DNA of 7,652 nucleotides from Chloroflexota bacterium (GTDB taxonomy: Bacteria > Chloroflexota > Anaerolineae > B4-G1 > DUEL01): positions 1 through 7,652 of the forward strand of contig JAGHZG010000065.1 in NCBI GenBank assembly GCA_017743275.1, in the 5' to 3' direction. The first letter of the stretch is position 1. Every line of letters begins with the position of its first letter. A program made the translations under genes and the position numbers. This document shows positions 1 to 5,068 of the stretch, piece after piece. The notes beneath the pieces were generated by a model that saw only the letters and a list, made by a program, of their open reading frames with translations, did no database searches and was not told the origin of the DNA.

Positions 1-433
1 AACTGCCCGCCAGTGCGGCGTTCAGCCCGGCCTCTCCCACCCGTCGGCCGTTCAGTTGCGCCTCCACGACGCGCCGGCTCCAGGTGTGCTCCAGGATGGC
101 CTCGGGAGTGCCCGAGGCGCCGTGGTAGCCGATCAGAAAGACGGCGTCCACATCGGGGCCGATGCCCTGCATCATCTCCAGCGGTTTGGGGCTGCCGGAG
201 ATGAGTTCCGCCGCCGGGTTCAGTTCCTCAATCAGGAGATTGGTCATTCCGGCGTGGCTGTCGTTGACGACGATGCGGGTGGCGCCACCCTCCCGCGCGC
301 CCTCAATGGCCGCGTTGGCCTCGGCGGTCATCAGTTTGCGGAAGCGCTCGTACTCTTTGTGCTCCGGGCGGACGTGGTCCATCGCCACGACGCCGGAGAT
401 GCCTTCCATGTCAACGGAGATCAGGATGTTCAT
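1..433 (-). CDS. dppA: D-aminopeptidase, DppA type (peptidase M55), N-terminal part
   Basis: The gene reads leftward from an ATG at 433 and runs off the left edge after 144 codons, so the C-terminal half is missing. The protein opens MNILISVDMEGISGVV, the hallmark of the M55 zinc peptidases, and carries NDSHAGMTN around residue 57 and GYHGASG around residue 102. Residues D8, E10, H60, H104 and E134 (in the NGRRVGEAG stretch) fall where the zinc ligands of Bacillus subtilis DppA lie, as I recall that structure. The family is cytoplasmic and hydrolyses D-amino acid dipeptides such as D-Ala-D-Ala, so a role in peptide or cell-wall turnover is likely, although the substrate cannot be read from sequence. 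No good Shine-Dalgarno precedes the ATG; a period-8 repeat sits there instead, ending about 10 nt before it. The start is set by the conserved N-terminus. Confidence 0.9.
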   Translation of the reverse strand, partial: MNILISVDMEGISGVVAMDHVRPEHKEYERFRKLMTAEANAAIEGAREGGATRIVVNDSHAGMTNLLIEELNPAAELISGSPKPLEMMQGIGPDVDAVFLIGYHGASGTPEAILEHTWSRRVVEAQLNGRRVGEAGLNAALAGS

Positions 434-441
434 TGTATCTG

Positions 442-473
442 GTAGAATAGTAGATTGGTAGACTGGTAGATAG
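442..473. repeat. Four-copy octamer tandem array in front of dppA
   Basis: Four units of 8 bp with consensus GTAGANTG (plus strand) run head to tail, immediately upstream of the dppA start. Read in the gene direction the unit is CANTCTAC. The array ends 9 nt from the ATG and so occupies the expected ribosome-binding region. Function is unknown. Confidence 0.75.
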
Positions 474-523
474 GCTCGCCATGTTTCAGCAGGCTGGCGC
501 AGTAGGCCCGAATAGCAAAGGCA

Positions 524-532
524 CAGGATTTC
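524..532. repeat. Left target-site duplication of the MITE
   Basis: The 9-bp word CAGGATTTC occurs here and again at 697-705, in direct orientation, exactly outside the two ends of the inverted repeats. This is the footprint left by staggered-cut insertion of a DNA transposon. Confidence 0.8.
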
Positions 533-696
533 CTAGCCACCGACAGTTTTTCCCGAGGGGTCATTGCGAGGGCGCAGAGCGCCCGAAGCAATCTCCAAAA
601 CGGCTTATTGGAGATTGCTTCGCCCCCTTCGGGGGCTCGCAATGACATCTTGGGGGGAGTTTTTGCAGATGCTCAAGCAAAGTGTCAGGTGGCTAG
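533..696. mobile_element. 164-bp MITE-like non-autonomous element with palindromic core
   Basis: The ends are inverted repeats: CTAGCCACCGACA at 533-545 and its complement, with one extra base, at 683-696. Both are bordered directly by CAGGATTTC duplications. The element is too short to encode a transposase and holds no credible gene. Its middle (561-645) is a large palindrome: outer arms TCATTGCGAG/CTCGCAATGA, inner arms 585-598/608-621 (14 bp), and two side hairpins, GGGCGC-AGA-GCGCCC at 570-584 and GCCCCC-TTC-GGGGGC at 622-636. Folded, this gives a cloverleaf-like four-way structure. Palindromes beginning TCATTGCGAG are known as dispersed repeats in many bacterial genomes. A 9-bp duplication fits several insertion-sequence families, so the mobilising transposase cannot be named. 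Confidence 0.8.
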
Positions 697-705
697 CAGG
701 ATTTC
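697..705. repeat. Right target-site duplication of the MITE
   Basis: Second copy of CAGGATTTC, immediately outside the right inverted repeat. Its last base is also the last base of the hicA stop codon (TAG at 707-705 on the minus strand), so the element landed at the very end of hicA without altering the protein. Confidence 0.8.
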
Positions 706-932
706 TACAGATTGCGCATGAATTCCTCTGGCGTGACCCGGGCCTGTCGCAGAATTCCGCGCAATGTACCAATGGCAAGTTCCGGGTGTAATGGTACCAC
801 GCAGCCCACCGCGCCCTCTGGCGTCTGCTTCTTCAGCACAACGTGGCTGCCACGTTGCCTGACTCGCACGAATCCTAAACGCTCCAGAGCGCGGATGGCT
901 TCCTCTCCGGATACCCGGCGCAATTTAGGCAT
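705..932 (-). CDS. hicA: HicA-family mRNA interferase toxin
   Basis: A 75-residue protein of normal HicA length. HicA toxins are small double-stranded-RNA-binding-fold proteins that cleave mRNA and are neutralised by HicB. The sequence shows the family pattern: EEAIRALERLGFVRVRQRGSH followed by a beta strand VVLKK, then PLHPELAIGTLRGILRQA and the C-terminal EEFMRNL. H30 in the GSH motif is the expected catalytic histidine. The ATG at 932 lies inside the end of hicB (8-bp overlap), so the pair is translationally coupled with antitoxin first. The stop codon touches the target duplication of the adjacent MITE. The toxin looks intact; activity is inferred from the family. Confidence 0.9.
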   Translation of the reverse strand: MPKLRRVSGEEAIRALERLGFVRVRQRGSHVVLKKQTPEGAVGCVVPLHPELAIGTLRGILRQARVTPEEFMRNL

Positions 933-1137
933 GGACGGCTACCTCAAAAGTTGTCAGCAGTGGCCGACTCACTTCAGGAAGCGGGAACTCCTCAAGGTAG
1001 AGCGCAGTGGCTTCCTGGAGATTGGCAATCGCTTCGTCAATGGTATGGCCCTGGCTGACTGTACCGACTTCCGGGCATTCGGCCACGTATAGATTCCCTT
1101 CTCTGTGTACGATTGCGGTAAACGTGTGAACAGGCAT
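925..1137 (-). CDS. hicB: HicB-family antitoxin, short form
   Basis: A 70-residue HicB-like protein with the degraded RNase H fold signature: TAIVHREGNLYVAECPEVG, then SQGHTIDEAIANLQEATALYLEE. It should bind HicA and block its active site. A clear GGAGG at 1144-1148 (minus strand) with 6-nt spacing supports the ATG at 1137. The protein ends after FEVAVHA, leaving no room for the C-terminal ribbon-helix-helix or HTH domain that longer HicB proteins use for autorepression, so regulation of this pair may differ. It starts 51 bp after the meaB stop on the same strand and I see no convincing promoter in that gap, so read-through from mcmA2-meaB is possible. Confidence 0.9.
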   Translation of the reverse strand: MPVHTFTAIVHREGNLYVAECPEVGTVSQGHTIDEAIANLQEATALYLEEFPLPEVSRPLLTTFEVAVHA

Positions 1138-1160
1138 CCGTATCCTCCGTCTCGGTCAAT

Positions 1161-1188
1161 CGCTGCGTCCTCTGCGCCTCGGCGGTGA
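1161..1188. repeat. Half-copy of the CTCTGCG...CGGCGGTGA repeat
   Basis: These 28 bp match 24 of 28 positions of the right arm of the inverted-repeat element at 2729-2837 (arm 2794-2821). The copy ends exactly where the meaB stop codon begins (1189). It is a solo arm without a partner nearby. Confidence 0.7.
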
Positions 1189-2136
1189 TCAGCGGTTCTC
1201 TATCAGGGCCTGGACGGCGGTGTAGACGTCCACTTCGCGGCGGGCGATACGGTCCACCCAGTCCTCTATCGCGGCCTCTCCCACTCCTGCCAGCAACCGG
1301 CCCAGCAGTTCCTGCTCCAGGGCACGGAGCAGGTCATCGCGGGCGCGTGCCCGCTCCCGATGGGCCCAGAGGCCGCTGGATTCCAGATAGGCCCGGTGGG
1401 CCGCGATGGCCTCCAGCACCTCCGCCACCCCGCTCCCGTCCAGCGCGATGGTCTTGAGGACGGGGGGCCGCCAGGCCGCGTCCTTTCCGGGCCCGGCGTT
1501 GTTGCGGCCCAGTTCCAGCGCCACCTCCAGCGCGCGGGCCGTCTGGGCGGCGCCGGGCCGGTCGGCCTTGTTCACTACCAGGATGTCCGCAATCTCCATG
1601 AGGCCGGCCTTCAGCGCCTGGACGTCGTCGCCCAGGCCCGGGGCCTCCACGACAATGGTGGTGTGGGCGGTACGGGCGATGTCCACTTCCGCCTGCCCGA
1701 CGCCCACCGTCTCCACCAGGACGACGGCGAACCCGGCGGCGTCCAGCACTCGGACCACGTCGCCGGTGGCGCGGGCCAGTCCGCCCAGACTCCCCCGGGT
1801 CGCCATGCTGCGGATGAAGATGCCGGGGTCGCCCGCCAGGTCCCGCATGCGCACCCGGTCGCCCAGGAGCGCGCCGCCGGTGAAGGGACTGGTGGGGTCC
1901 ACGGCGACGATGCCCACCGTCGCTCCGCGCCGACGGAAGCCCTTGGCCAGTTCGTTGACCAGGGTGGACTTGCCAGTGCCGGGGGCGCCGGTGACGCCGA
2001 TGACATGCGCGCGGCCGGTATGCGGGTGCAGGGCGGCCATGGCCTCCCGGGCCGGGGGGCCGTCGTCCTCAATCAACGAGATGAGGCGCGCCAGCGCCCG
2101 CCGGTCGCCTTCCAGAATGCGGGGGGCCAGTTCCAC
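1189..2136 (-). CDS. meaB: Methylmalonyl-CoA mutase-associated GTPase MeaB (ArgK family)
   Basis: A 315-residue G3E-family P-loop GTPase of usual MeaB length. MeaB is the chaperone that gates cofactor loading and protects or reactivates B12-dependent methylmalonyl-CoA mutase. Visible motifs are Walker A GAPGTGKS at residues 50-57, VAVDPTSPFTGGALLGDRVRM at 77-97 (switch I region), FIRSMATRGSLGGLA at 107-121, VETVGVGQAEVDI at 141-153 (Walker B/switch II), and NKAD at 189-192 for guanine specificity. The C-terminal helical arm (about 255-315) fits the dimerisation region. The start is a GTG two bases after the mcmA2 stop, so translation is likely coupled. The neighbour encoding the B12-binding mutase subunit makes MeaB more likely than another ArgK homologue. 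The stop codon abuts a dispersed repeat. Confidence 0.95.
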   Translation of the reverse strand: MELAPRILEGDRRALARLISLIEDDGPPAREAMAALHPHTGRAHVIGVTGAPGTGKSTLVNELAKGFRRRGATVGIVAVDPTSPFTGGALLGDRVRMRDLAGDPGIFIRSMATRGSLGGLARATGDVVRVLDAAGFAVVLVETVGVGQAEVDIARTAHTTIVVEAPGLGDDVQALKAGLMEIADILVVNKADRPGAAQTARALEVALELGRNNAGPGKDAAWRPPVLKTIALDGSGVAEVLEAIAAHRAYLESSGLWAHRERARARDDLLRALEQELLGRLLAGVGEAAIEDWVDRIARREVDVYTAVQALIENR

Positions 2137-2138
2137 GG

Positions 2139-2537
2139 TCAGCCCTCGCTGCAGGCCCGGCGGACGGCCTCCACGATGGTCAGCGTGGACGTGCCGGGGC
2201 CGAAGATGGCCTCCACGCCCGCTTCCTTCAGGGCATAGACGTCCTCATCGGGGATAATGCCGCCGACGAAGACCTTGACGTGGTCCAGGCCGGCCTCCCG
2301 CAGTCCCTGGATGACGCGCGGGACCAGGGTCATGTGGGCGCCGGAGAGGATGGAGAGGCCCACCGCATCCACGTCTTCCTGCAGGGCGGCCTCCACAATC
2401 ATTTCCGGCGTCTGGCGCAGGCCGGTGTAGATGACCTCCATACCGGCGTCCCGCAGGGCGCGGGCAACCACTTTGGCGCCCCGGTCGTGGCCGTCCAGGC
2501 CGGGCTTGGCGATCAGAACCCGCAGTCGTTCTCCCAT
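2139..2537 (-). CDS. mcmA2: Methylmalonyl-CoA mutase small subunit, cobalamin-binding domain
   Basis: A 132-residue stand-alone B12-binding Rossmann domain, the usual length for the split C-terminal subunit of methylmalonyl-CoA mutase. It would carry adenosylcobalamin for the catalytic subunit that interconverts methylmalonyl-CoA and succinyl-CoA. The signature DxHxxG is D15-G-H17-D-R-G20, with S62xL64 and V91GG93 completing the base-off/His-on binding site. I chose the ATG at 2537 because GGGAGGT lies 3 nt before it and the family begins there. The frame stays open back to 2729 but runs through tandem repeats and the promoter. It forms an operon with meaB. The large mutase subunit gene is absent here and must be elsewhere. 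A subunit of a related mutase (isobutyryl- or ethylmalonyl-CoA type) is the main alternative. Confidence 0.92.
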   Translation of the reverse strand: MGERLRVLIAKPGLDGHDRGAKVVARALRDAGMEVIYTGLRQTPEMIVEAALQEDVDAVGLSILSGAHMTLVPRVIQGLREAGLDHVKVFVGGIIPDEDVYALKEAGVEAIFGPGTSTLTIVEAVRRACSEG

Positions 2538-2556
2538 AGTACCTCCCGAGGAAGAA

Positions 2557-2591
2557 GCAAGATGCAGGACGCAGGATGCAAGATGCAAGAT
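2557..2591. repeat. Five-copy heptamer array in the mcmA2 leader
   Basis: Five 7-bp units of consensus GCARGAT (plus strand; ATCYTGC in the gene direction) lie between the promoter at 2613-2641 and the mcmA2 ribosome binding site, so they would be transcribed in the 5' leader. Confidence 0.75.
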
Positions 2592-2612
2592 GGGTGTCGG
2601 GTTGGCAGGATA

Positions 2613-2641
2613 ATTATACCGTGTTTTTCGGGGCGCGCCAA
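2613..2641 (-). promoter_or_regulatory. Promoter of the mcmA2-meaB operon
   Basis: On the minus strand TTGGCG (2641-2636) and a perfect TATAAT (2618-2613) are separated by 17 bp, the optimal spacing for the housekeeping sigma factor. Transcription would start near 2606, giving a leader of about 70 nt that includes a heptamer array. Confidence 0.65.
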
Positions 2642-2646
2642 TGGTT

Positions 2647-2681
2647 GGACGACGGACCACAGACGACGGACGACGGACCAC
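2647..2681. repeat. Five-copy heptamer array upstream of the mcmA2 promoter
   Basis: Five 7-bp units of consensus GGACSAC (plus strand) run head to tail, starting 5 bp upstream of the -35 box. The sequence differs from the neighbouring GCARGAT array but the period is the same. Confidence 0.75.
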
Positions 2682-2728
2682 GCGCGATTGACGCCTTGCC
2701 GTCCGGGGGTATAATAATCTTGACTTCA

Positions 2729-2837
2729 CTGCAAAAACTCACCGCAGAGACGCCGAGAGCGCAGAGTTCTACATCAGTATAATCTAGTATAATCTCTGCG
2801 CACTCTGCGTCTCGGCGGTGAAATGACCTTTTTGCAG
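2729..2837. repeat. 109-bp inverted-repeat element with CTGCAAAAA ends
   Basis: Perfect 9-bp outer inverted repeats (CTGCAAAAA at 2729-2737, TTTTTGCAG at 2829-2837) enclose 28-bp inner arms (2739-2766 and 2794-2821) that are complementary except at three positions. The centre carries AGTATAATCT twice in tandem (2776-2795). Just outside, AATCTTG occurs at 2716-2722 and 2845-2851 and may be a 7-bp target duplication, though it stands 6-7 bp off the repeat ends. No coding potential is seen. It resembles a MITE or large REP element; one arm recurs at 1161-1188. Confidence 0.7.
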
Positions 2838-2854
2838 GAGACTCAATCTTGCCT

Positions 2855-3017
2855 GTAACTACCTGCCCGATTGGCCTGCCGCTATGCGCTGATTGGAAAT
2901 CAGCCTTCCTGGGCACGCTGTGCCGGGCGTCGGCCTGCGCCGATGTCCTCGGTCGGCGAAGGCCGACCACAGGCCGAAGGCCTATGGCGGGCGACTTTAG
3001 TCGGCACAGGTAGTTAC
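2855..3017. repeat. 163-bp multi-hairpin element with GTAACTACCTG inverted ends
   Basis: Perfect 11-bp inverted ends (GTAACTACCTG at 2855-2865 and CAGGTAGTTAC at 3007-3017) enclose a row of hairpins. These are GCTGATT-GGA-AATCAGC (2888-2904), GGCAC-GCT-GTGCC (2912-2924), GGTCGGC-GAAG-GCCGACC (2951-2968), AGGCC-GAA-GGCCT (2971-2983) and CGACT-TT-AGTCG (2992-3003). A CCT triplet flanks both ends and could be a 3-bp duplication, which is weak evidence. It could be a MITE-like element or a structured RNA; no gene is seen in it. Together with the neighbouring arrays it fills the gene-free stretch 2538-3119. Confidence 0.6.
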
Positions 3018-3047
3018 CCTGCTTGCAGGACAGGCGCTTTGCAATCA

Positions 3048-3110
3048 GCGATTCGCGATACGCGATACGCGATTAGCGATATGCGATTAGCGATATGCGA
3101 TACGCGACCA
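3048..3110. repeat. Nine-copy heptamer array directly before mogA
   Basis: Eight perfect GCGATNN units (ending in TC, AC, TA or AT) and a ninth degenerate GCGACCA follow one another without gaps. The last base of the array is the first A of the mogA AGGAGG ribosome binding site. Seven is not a multiple of three, so the array is not a coding repeat. Confidence 0.9.
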
Positions 3111-3119
3111 GGAGGCTAT

Positions 3120-3605
3120 ATGTTCCGTGCCGCCGTTGTGACCGTCAGCGATAAGGGGTATGCCGGGGAGCGGGAGGACGTCAGCGGGCCGTTGCTGGCG
3201 GACCTCCTGCGCGCCATCGGCGCCGAGGTGGTGGCCCAGACCATTGTCCCGGACGATCCGGAGCAGATTCAGCAGGCCCTGGTCCACCTGGCCGACGACC
3301 TGCAGGTGGACGTGGTGCTGACGACCGGGGGGACGGGTTTCACCCCGCGCGACCACACCCCCGAGGCGACGCGCGCCGTCCTGGAGCGGGAGGCGCCGGG
3401 GCTGGCGGAGGTGCTGCGCTGGGAGGGATACCGCCGCACCCCGCAGGCCGTCCTCTCCCGGGGTGTTGCCGGACTGCGGGGCCGGACCCTCATCATCAAC
3501 CTGCCGGGGAGCCCCCGGGCGGTGCGGGAGGGCATGGAGGTCCTGGCCCCCATTCTCCCCCACGCCGTCCAGATGGCCCGGGGGGAGGATACAGAACACC
3601 GTTAG
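3120..3605 (+). CDS. mogA: Molybdopterin adenylyltransferase (MogA/MoaB family)
   Basis: A 161-residue MoCF-domain protein. MogA adenylylates molybdopterin with ATP before molybdate insertion in molybdenum cofactor synthesis; MoaB proteins are close homologues and I cannot separate the two by sequence alone. The protein shows VVTVSDKGYAGEREDVSG at the N-terminus (residues 6-23), D45, the TTGGTG loop at 68-73 followed by PRDHTPEAT (76-84, with D78), and NLPGSP at 127-132, all hallmark positions of the fold. I chose the ATG at 3120 because AGGAGG (3110-3115) lies 4 nt upstream and the family starts there; the frame remains open upstream but through repeats. No other cofactor-biosynthesis gene is adjacent. 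It converges on glnA. Confidence 0.9.
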   Translation: MFRAAVVTVSDKGYAGEREDVSGPLLADLLRAIGAEVVAQTIVPDDPEQIQQALVHLADDLQVDVVLTTGGTGFTPRDHTPEATRAVLEREAPGLAEVLRWEGYRRTPQAVLSRGVAGLRGRTLIINLPGSPRAVREGMEVLAPILPHAVQMARGEDTEHR

Positions 3606-3610
3606 TGCTG

Positions 3611-3646
3611 ATGTGCCAGGCACTTGGGAAGTGCCTGGCACATTTT
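3611..3646. terminator. Bidirectional hairpin terminator between mogA and glnA
   Basis: A perfect 14-bp stem (3612-3625 with 3629-3642) and a GGG loop are followed by TTTT on the plus strand, 6 bp after the mogA stop. The glnA stop lies 17 bp away on the other strand, so the hairpin can serve both genes. Each arm is itself a near-palindrome (GTGCC-A-GGCAC and GTGCC-T-GGCAC), a form also seen in dispersed repeats. Confidence 0.8.
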
Positions 3647-3662
3647 CATGTTCATGCGGTCT

Positions 3663-4997
3663 CTACGCCGTCTCCAGGTACCGCTCCAACTCCCACGGAG
3701 TGACCTGGATGCGGTATTCCTCCCATTCTTTCCGCCGGGCCCGCAGCATGGTCTCCACAATCGCAGGGCCCAGTGCCTCCCGGATGACCTCATCCCGCTC
3801 CAGTTCGTCCAGCGCCTCCGCCAGGGTGCCAGGGAGGGTGCCGATGGAGCGCTCCCGCAAGTCGCACTCGTCAAAATGATAGACATCTTCGTTGACCGGA
3901 GGCGGCGGGATCAGGCCTTTTTCTATCCCGTCCAGCCCGGCGGCCAGCATAGCCGCGAAGGCCAGGTAGGGATTGGCGCTGGGGTCGGGGCAGCGCAGTT
4001 CAATCCGCGCCGCTTTCTCCCGCCCCGCGCGCACCGCCGGCACCCGGATGAGCGCGGAGCGGTTCAGGTGGGCCCAACAGACATAGACGGGCGCCTCGTA
4101 GCCGGGAGTCAGACGTTTGTAACTGTTCACCGTGGGGGCGACGACGGCGGCCAGCGCCCGCGCGTGGACCATCTGCCCGGCGATGAACTGGTAGGCCAGC
4201 GGGGAAAGATGGTACGGGTCGTCCGGATCGTAGAAGAGATTACGCCCGGAGGGGTCGGAGAGACTCTGGTGGGTGTGCATGCCGGAGCCGTTGATGCCAA
4301 AGATGGGCTTGGGCATGAAACTGGCGTAGATGCCGTGGCTGGCGGCGATGGCCCGCACCGTGTACTTGAAGGTGACGGCGTTATCGGCACTGGTGAGGGC
4401 ATCGGCATAGCGGAAGTCTATCTCGTGCTGACCGGTGGCGACCTCGTGGTGGCTCATTTCCACCTGGATGCCCAGAGCCAGGAGCATCAGGACGATTTCG
4501 CTGCGGACCTGCTGAGCCTCGTCCCGGGGGGAGAAGTCAAAATACCCGCCGACGTCGTGGGGAACGGGGCGCAGGCTGGTGTCGTTGTTGCGCCGGAAGA
4601 GGAAGAACTCTATCTCCGGGCCGACGTTGTAGATGTACCCCTTTTTCGCGGCCCGGGCTAACATCCGCTTGAGGGTGGAGCGGGGGTCGGAGGGAGAGGG
4701 CTTCCCGTCCGGGTCGTAGACGTCGCAGAAGATGCGGGCGCGCCGCCGCTCCGGCTCGCTCCAGGGAAGCACCCGGTAGGTGGCCAGGTCGGGCACCAGC
4801 AGGCGGTCGCTCTCGTAGATGCGGGCGAAGCCCTCTATGGAGGAGCCGTCAAACCAGACGCCGTTCTCCAGGGCCTCCTCCAACTGGGTCACCGGGATGG
4901 TGACGCTCTTGACGGTGCCCAGAATGTCGGTGAACTGCAGGCTGACGAACCGGACACCATCGTCCTGGGCGCGAGTGATCAGTTCTTCGGGGGTCAT
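3663..4997 (-). CDS. glnA: Glutamine synthetase type I (GSI-alpha-like)
   Basis: A 444-residue cytoplasmic enzyme that makes glutamine from glutamate, ammonia and ATP as a dodecamer. Signatures include WFDGSSIEGFARIYESD (48-64), VGPEIEFFLF (125-134, metal-binding E128 and E130), KPIFGINGSGMHTHQS (230-245) and NSYKRLTPGYEAPVYVCW. The length and the C-terminal WEEYRIQVTPWELERY match the GSI-alpha group of Gram-positive and related bacteria. The region where GSI-beta enzymes carry the adenylylated tyrosine instead reads like Bacillus GlnA. R59 sits where the B. subtilis feedback-control arginine (R62) lies, so feedback inhibition rather than adenylylation is inferred. AGGAGG lies 4 nt before the ATG. 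An AT-rich upstream stretch with an inverted repeat (5031-5053) may be its control region. Confidence 0.97.
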   Translation of the reverse strand: MTPEELITRAQDDGVRFVSLQFTDILGTVKSVTIPVTQLEEALENGVWFDGSSIEGFARIYESDRLLVPDLATYRVLPWSEPERRRARIFCDVYDPDGKPSPSDPRSTLKRMLARAAKKGYIYNVGPEIEFFLFRRNNDTSLRPVPHDVGGYFDFSPRDEAQQVRSEIVLMLLALGIQVEMSHHEVATGQHEIDFRYADALTSADNAVTFKYTVRAIAASHGIYASFMPKPIFGINGSGMHTHQSLSDPSGRNLFYDPDDPYHLSPLAYQFIAGQMVHARALAAVVAPTVNSYKRLTPGYEAPVYVCWAHLNRSALIRVPAVRAGREKAARIELRCPDPSANPYLAFAAMLAAGLDGIEKGLIPPPPVNEDVYHFDECDLRERSIGTLPGTLAEALDELERDEVIREALGPAIVETMLRARRKEWEEYRIQVTPWELERYLETA

Positions 4998-5020
4998 CTC
5001 TCCTCCTTGAATACGTAATG

Positions 5021-5053
5021 ATGTTGGTATAATGTTGTGTGATGTGCAACGTT
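5021..5053. promoter_or_regulatory. Possible operator upstream of glnA
   Basis: An imperfect inverted repeat AATGTTG-N9-CAACGTT (5031-5053, one mismatch) lies 34-56 bp before the glnA start. A second ATGTTG occurs 11 bp away (5021 and 5032), one helical turn apart. The minus strand has TATACC and TTGCAC nearby but at poor spacing, so no promoter is assigned. The regulator is unknown. Confidence 0.3.
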
Positions 5054-5068
5054 ATCCCGGGGCGGGGT

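Noticed and set aside
1360..2257. Long plus-strand open frames across meaB
   Set aside because: They are antisense shadows of meaB in GC-rich DNA, with no recognisable domains and biased composition; meaB has all its GTPase motifs on the other strand.
2538..2729. N-terminal extension of mcmA2
   Set aside because: The extra 64 codons would translate the heptamer arrays and promoter; the family starts at the ATG with the good ribosome binding site at 2537.
2557..3110. CRISPR array
   Set aside because: Units are only 7 bp and contiguous, with no spacers and no cas genes.
2871..3119. N-terminal extension of mogA
   Set aside because: It would translate the hairpin block and the GCGATNN array; the conserved protein begins at 3120 after AGGAGG.
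3624..4661. 345-codon plus-strand frame opposite glnA
   Set aside because: Antisense shadow of glutamine synthetase; no family features and no ribosome binding site.
5007..5033. Plus-strand promoter TTGAAT-N15-TATAAT upstream of glnA
   Set aside because: Spacing is short and it would fire antisense into aspS with no gene to serve; probably chance in AT-rich DNA.
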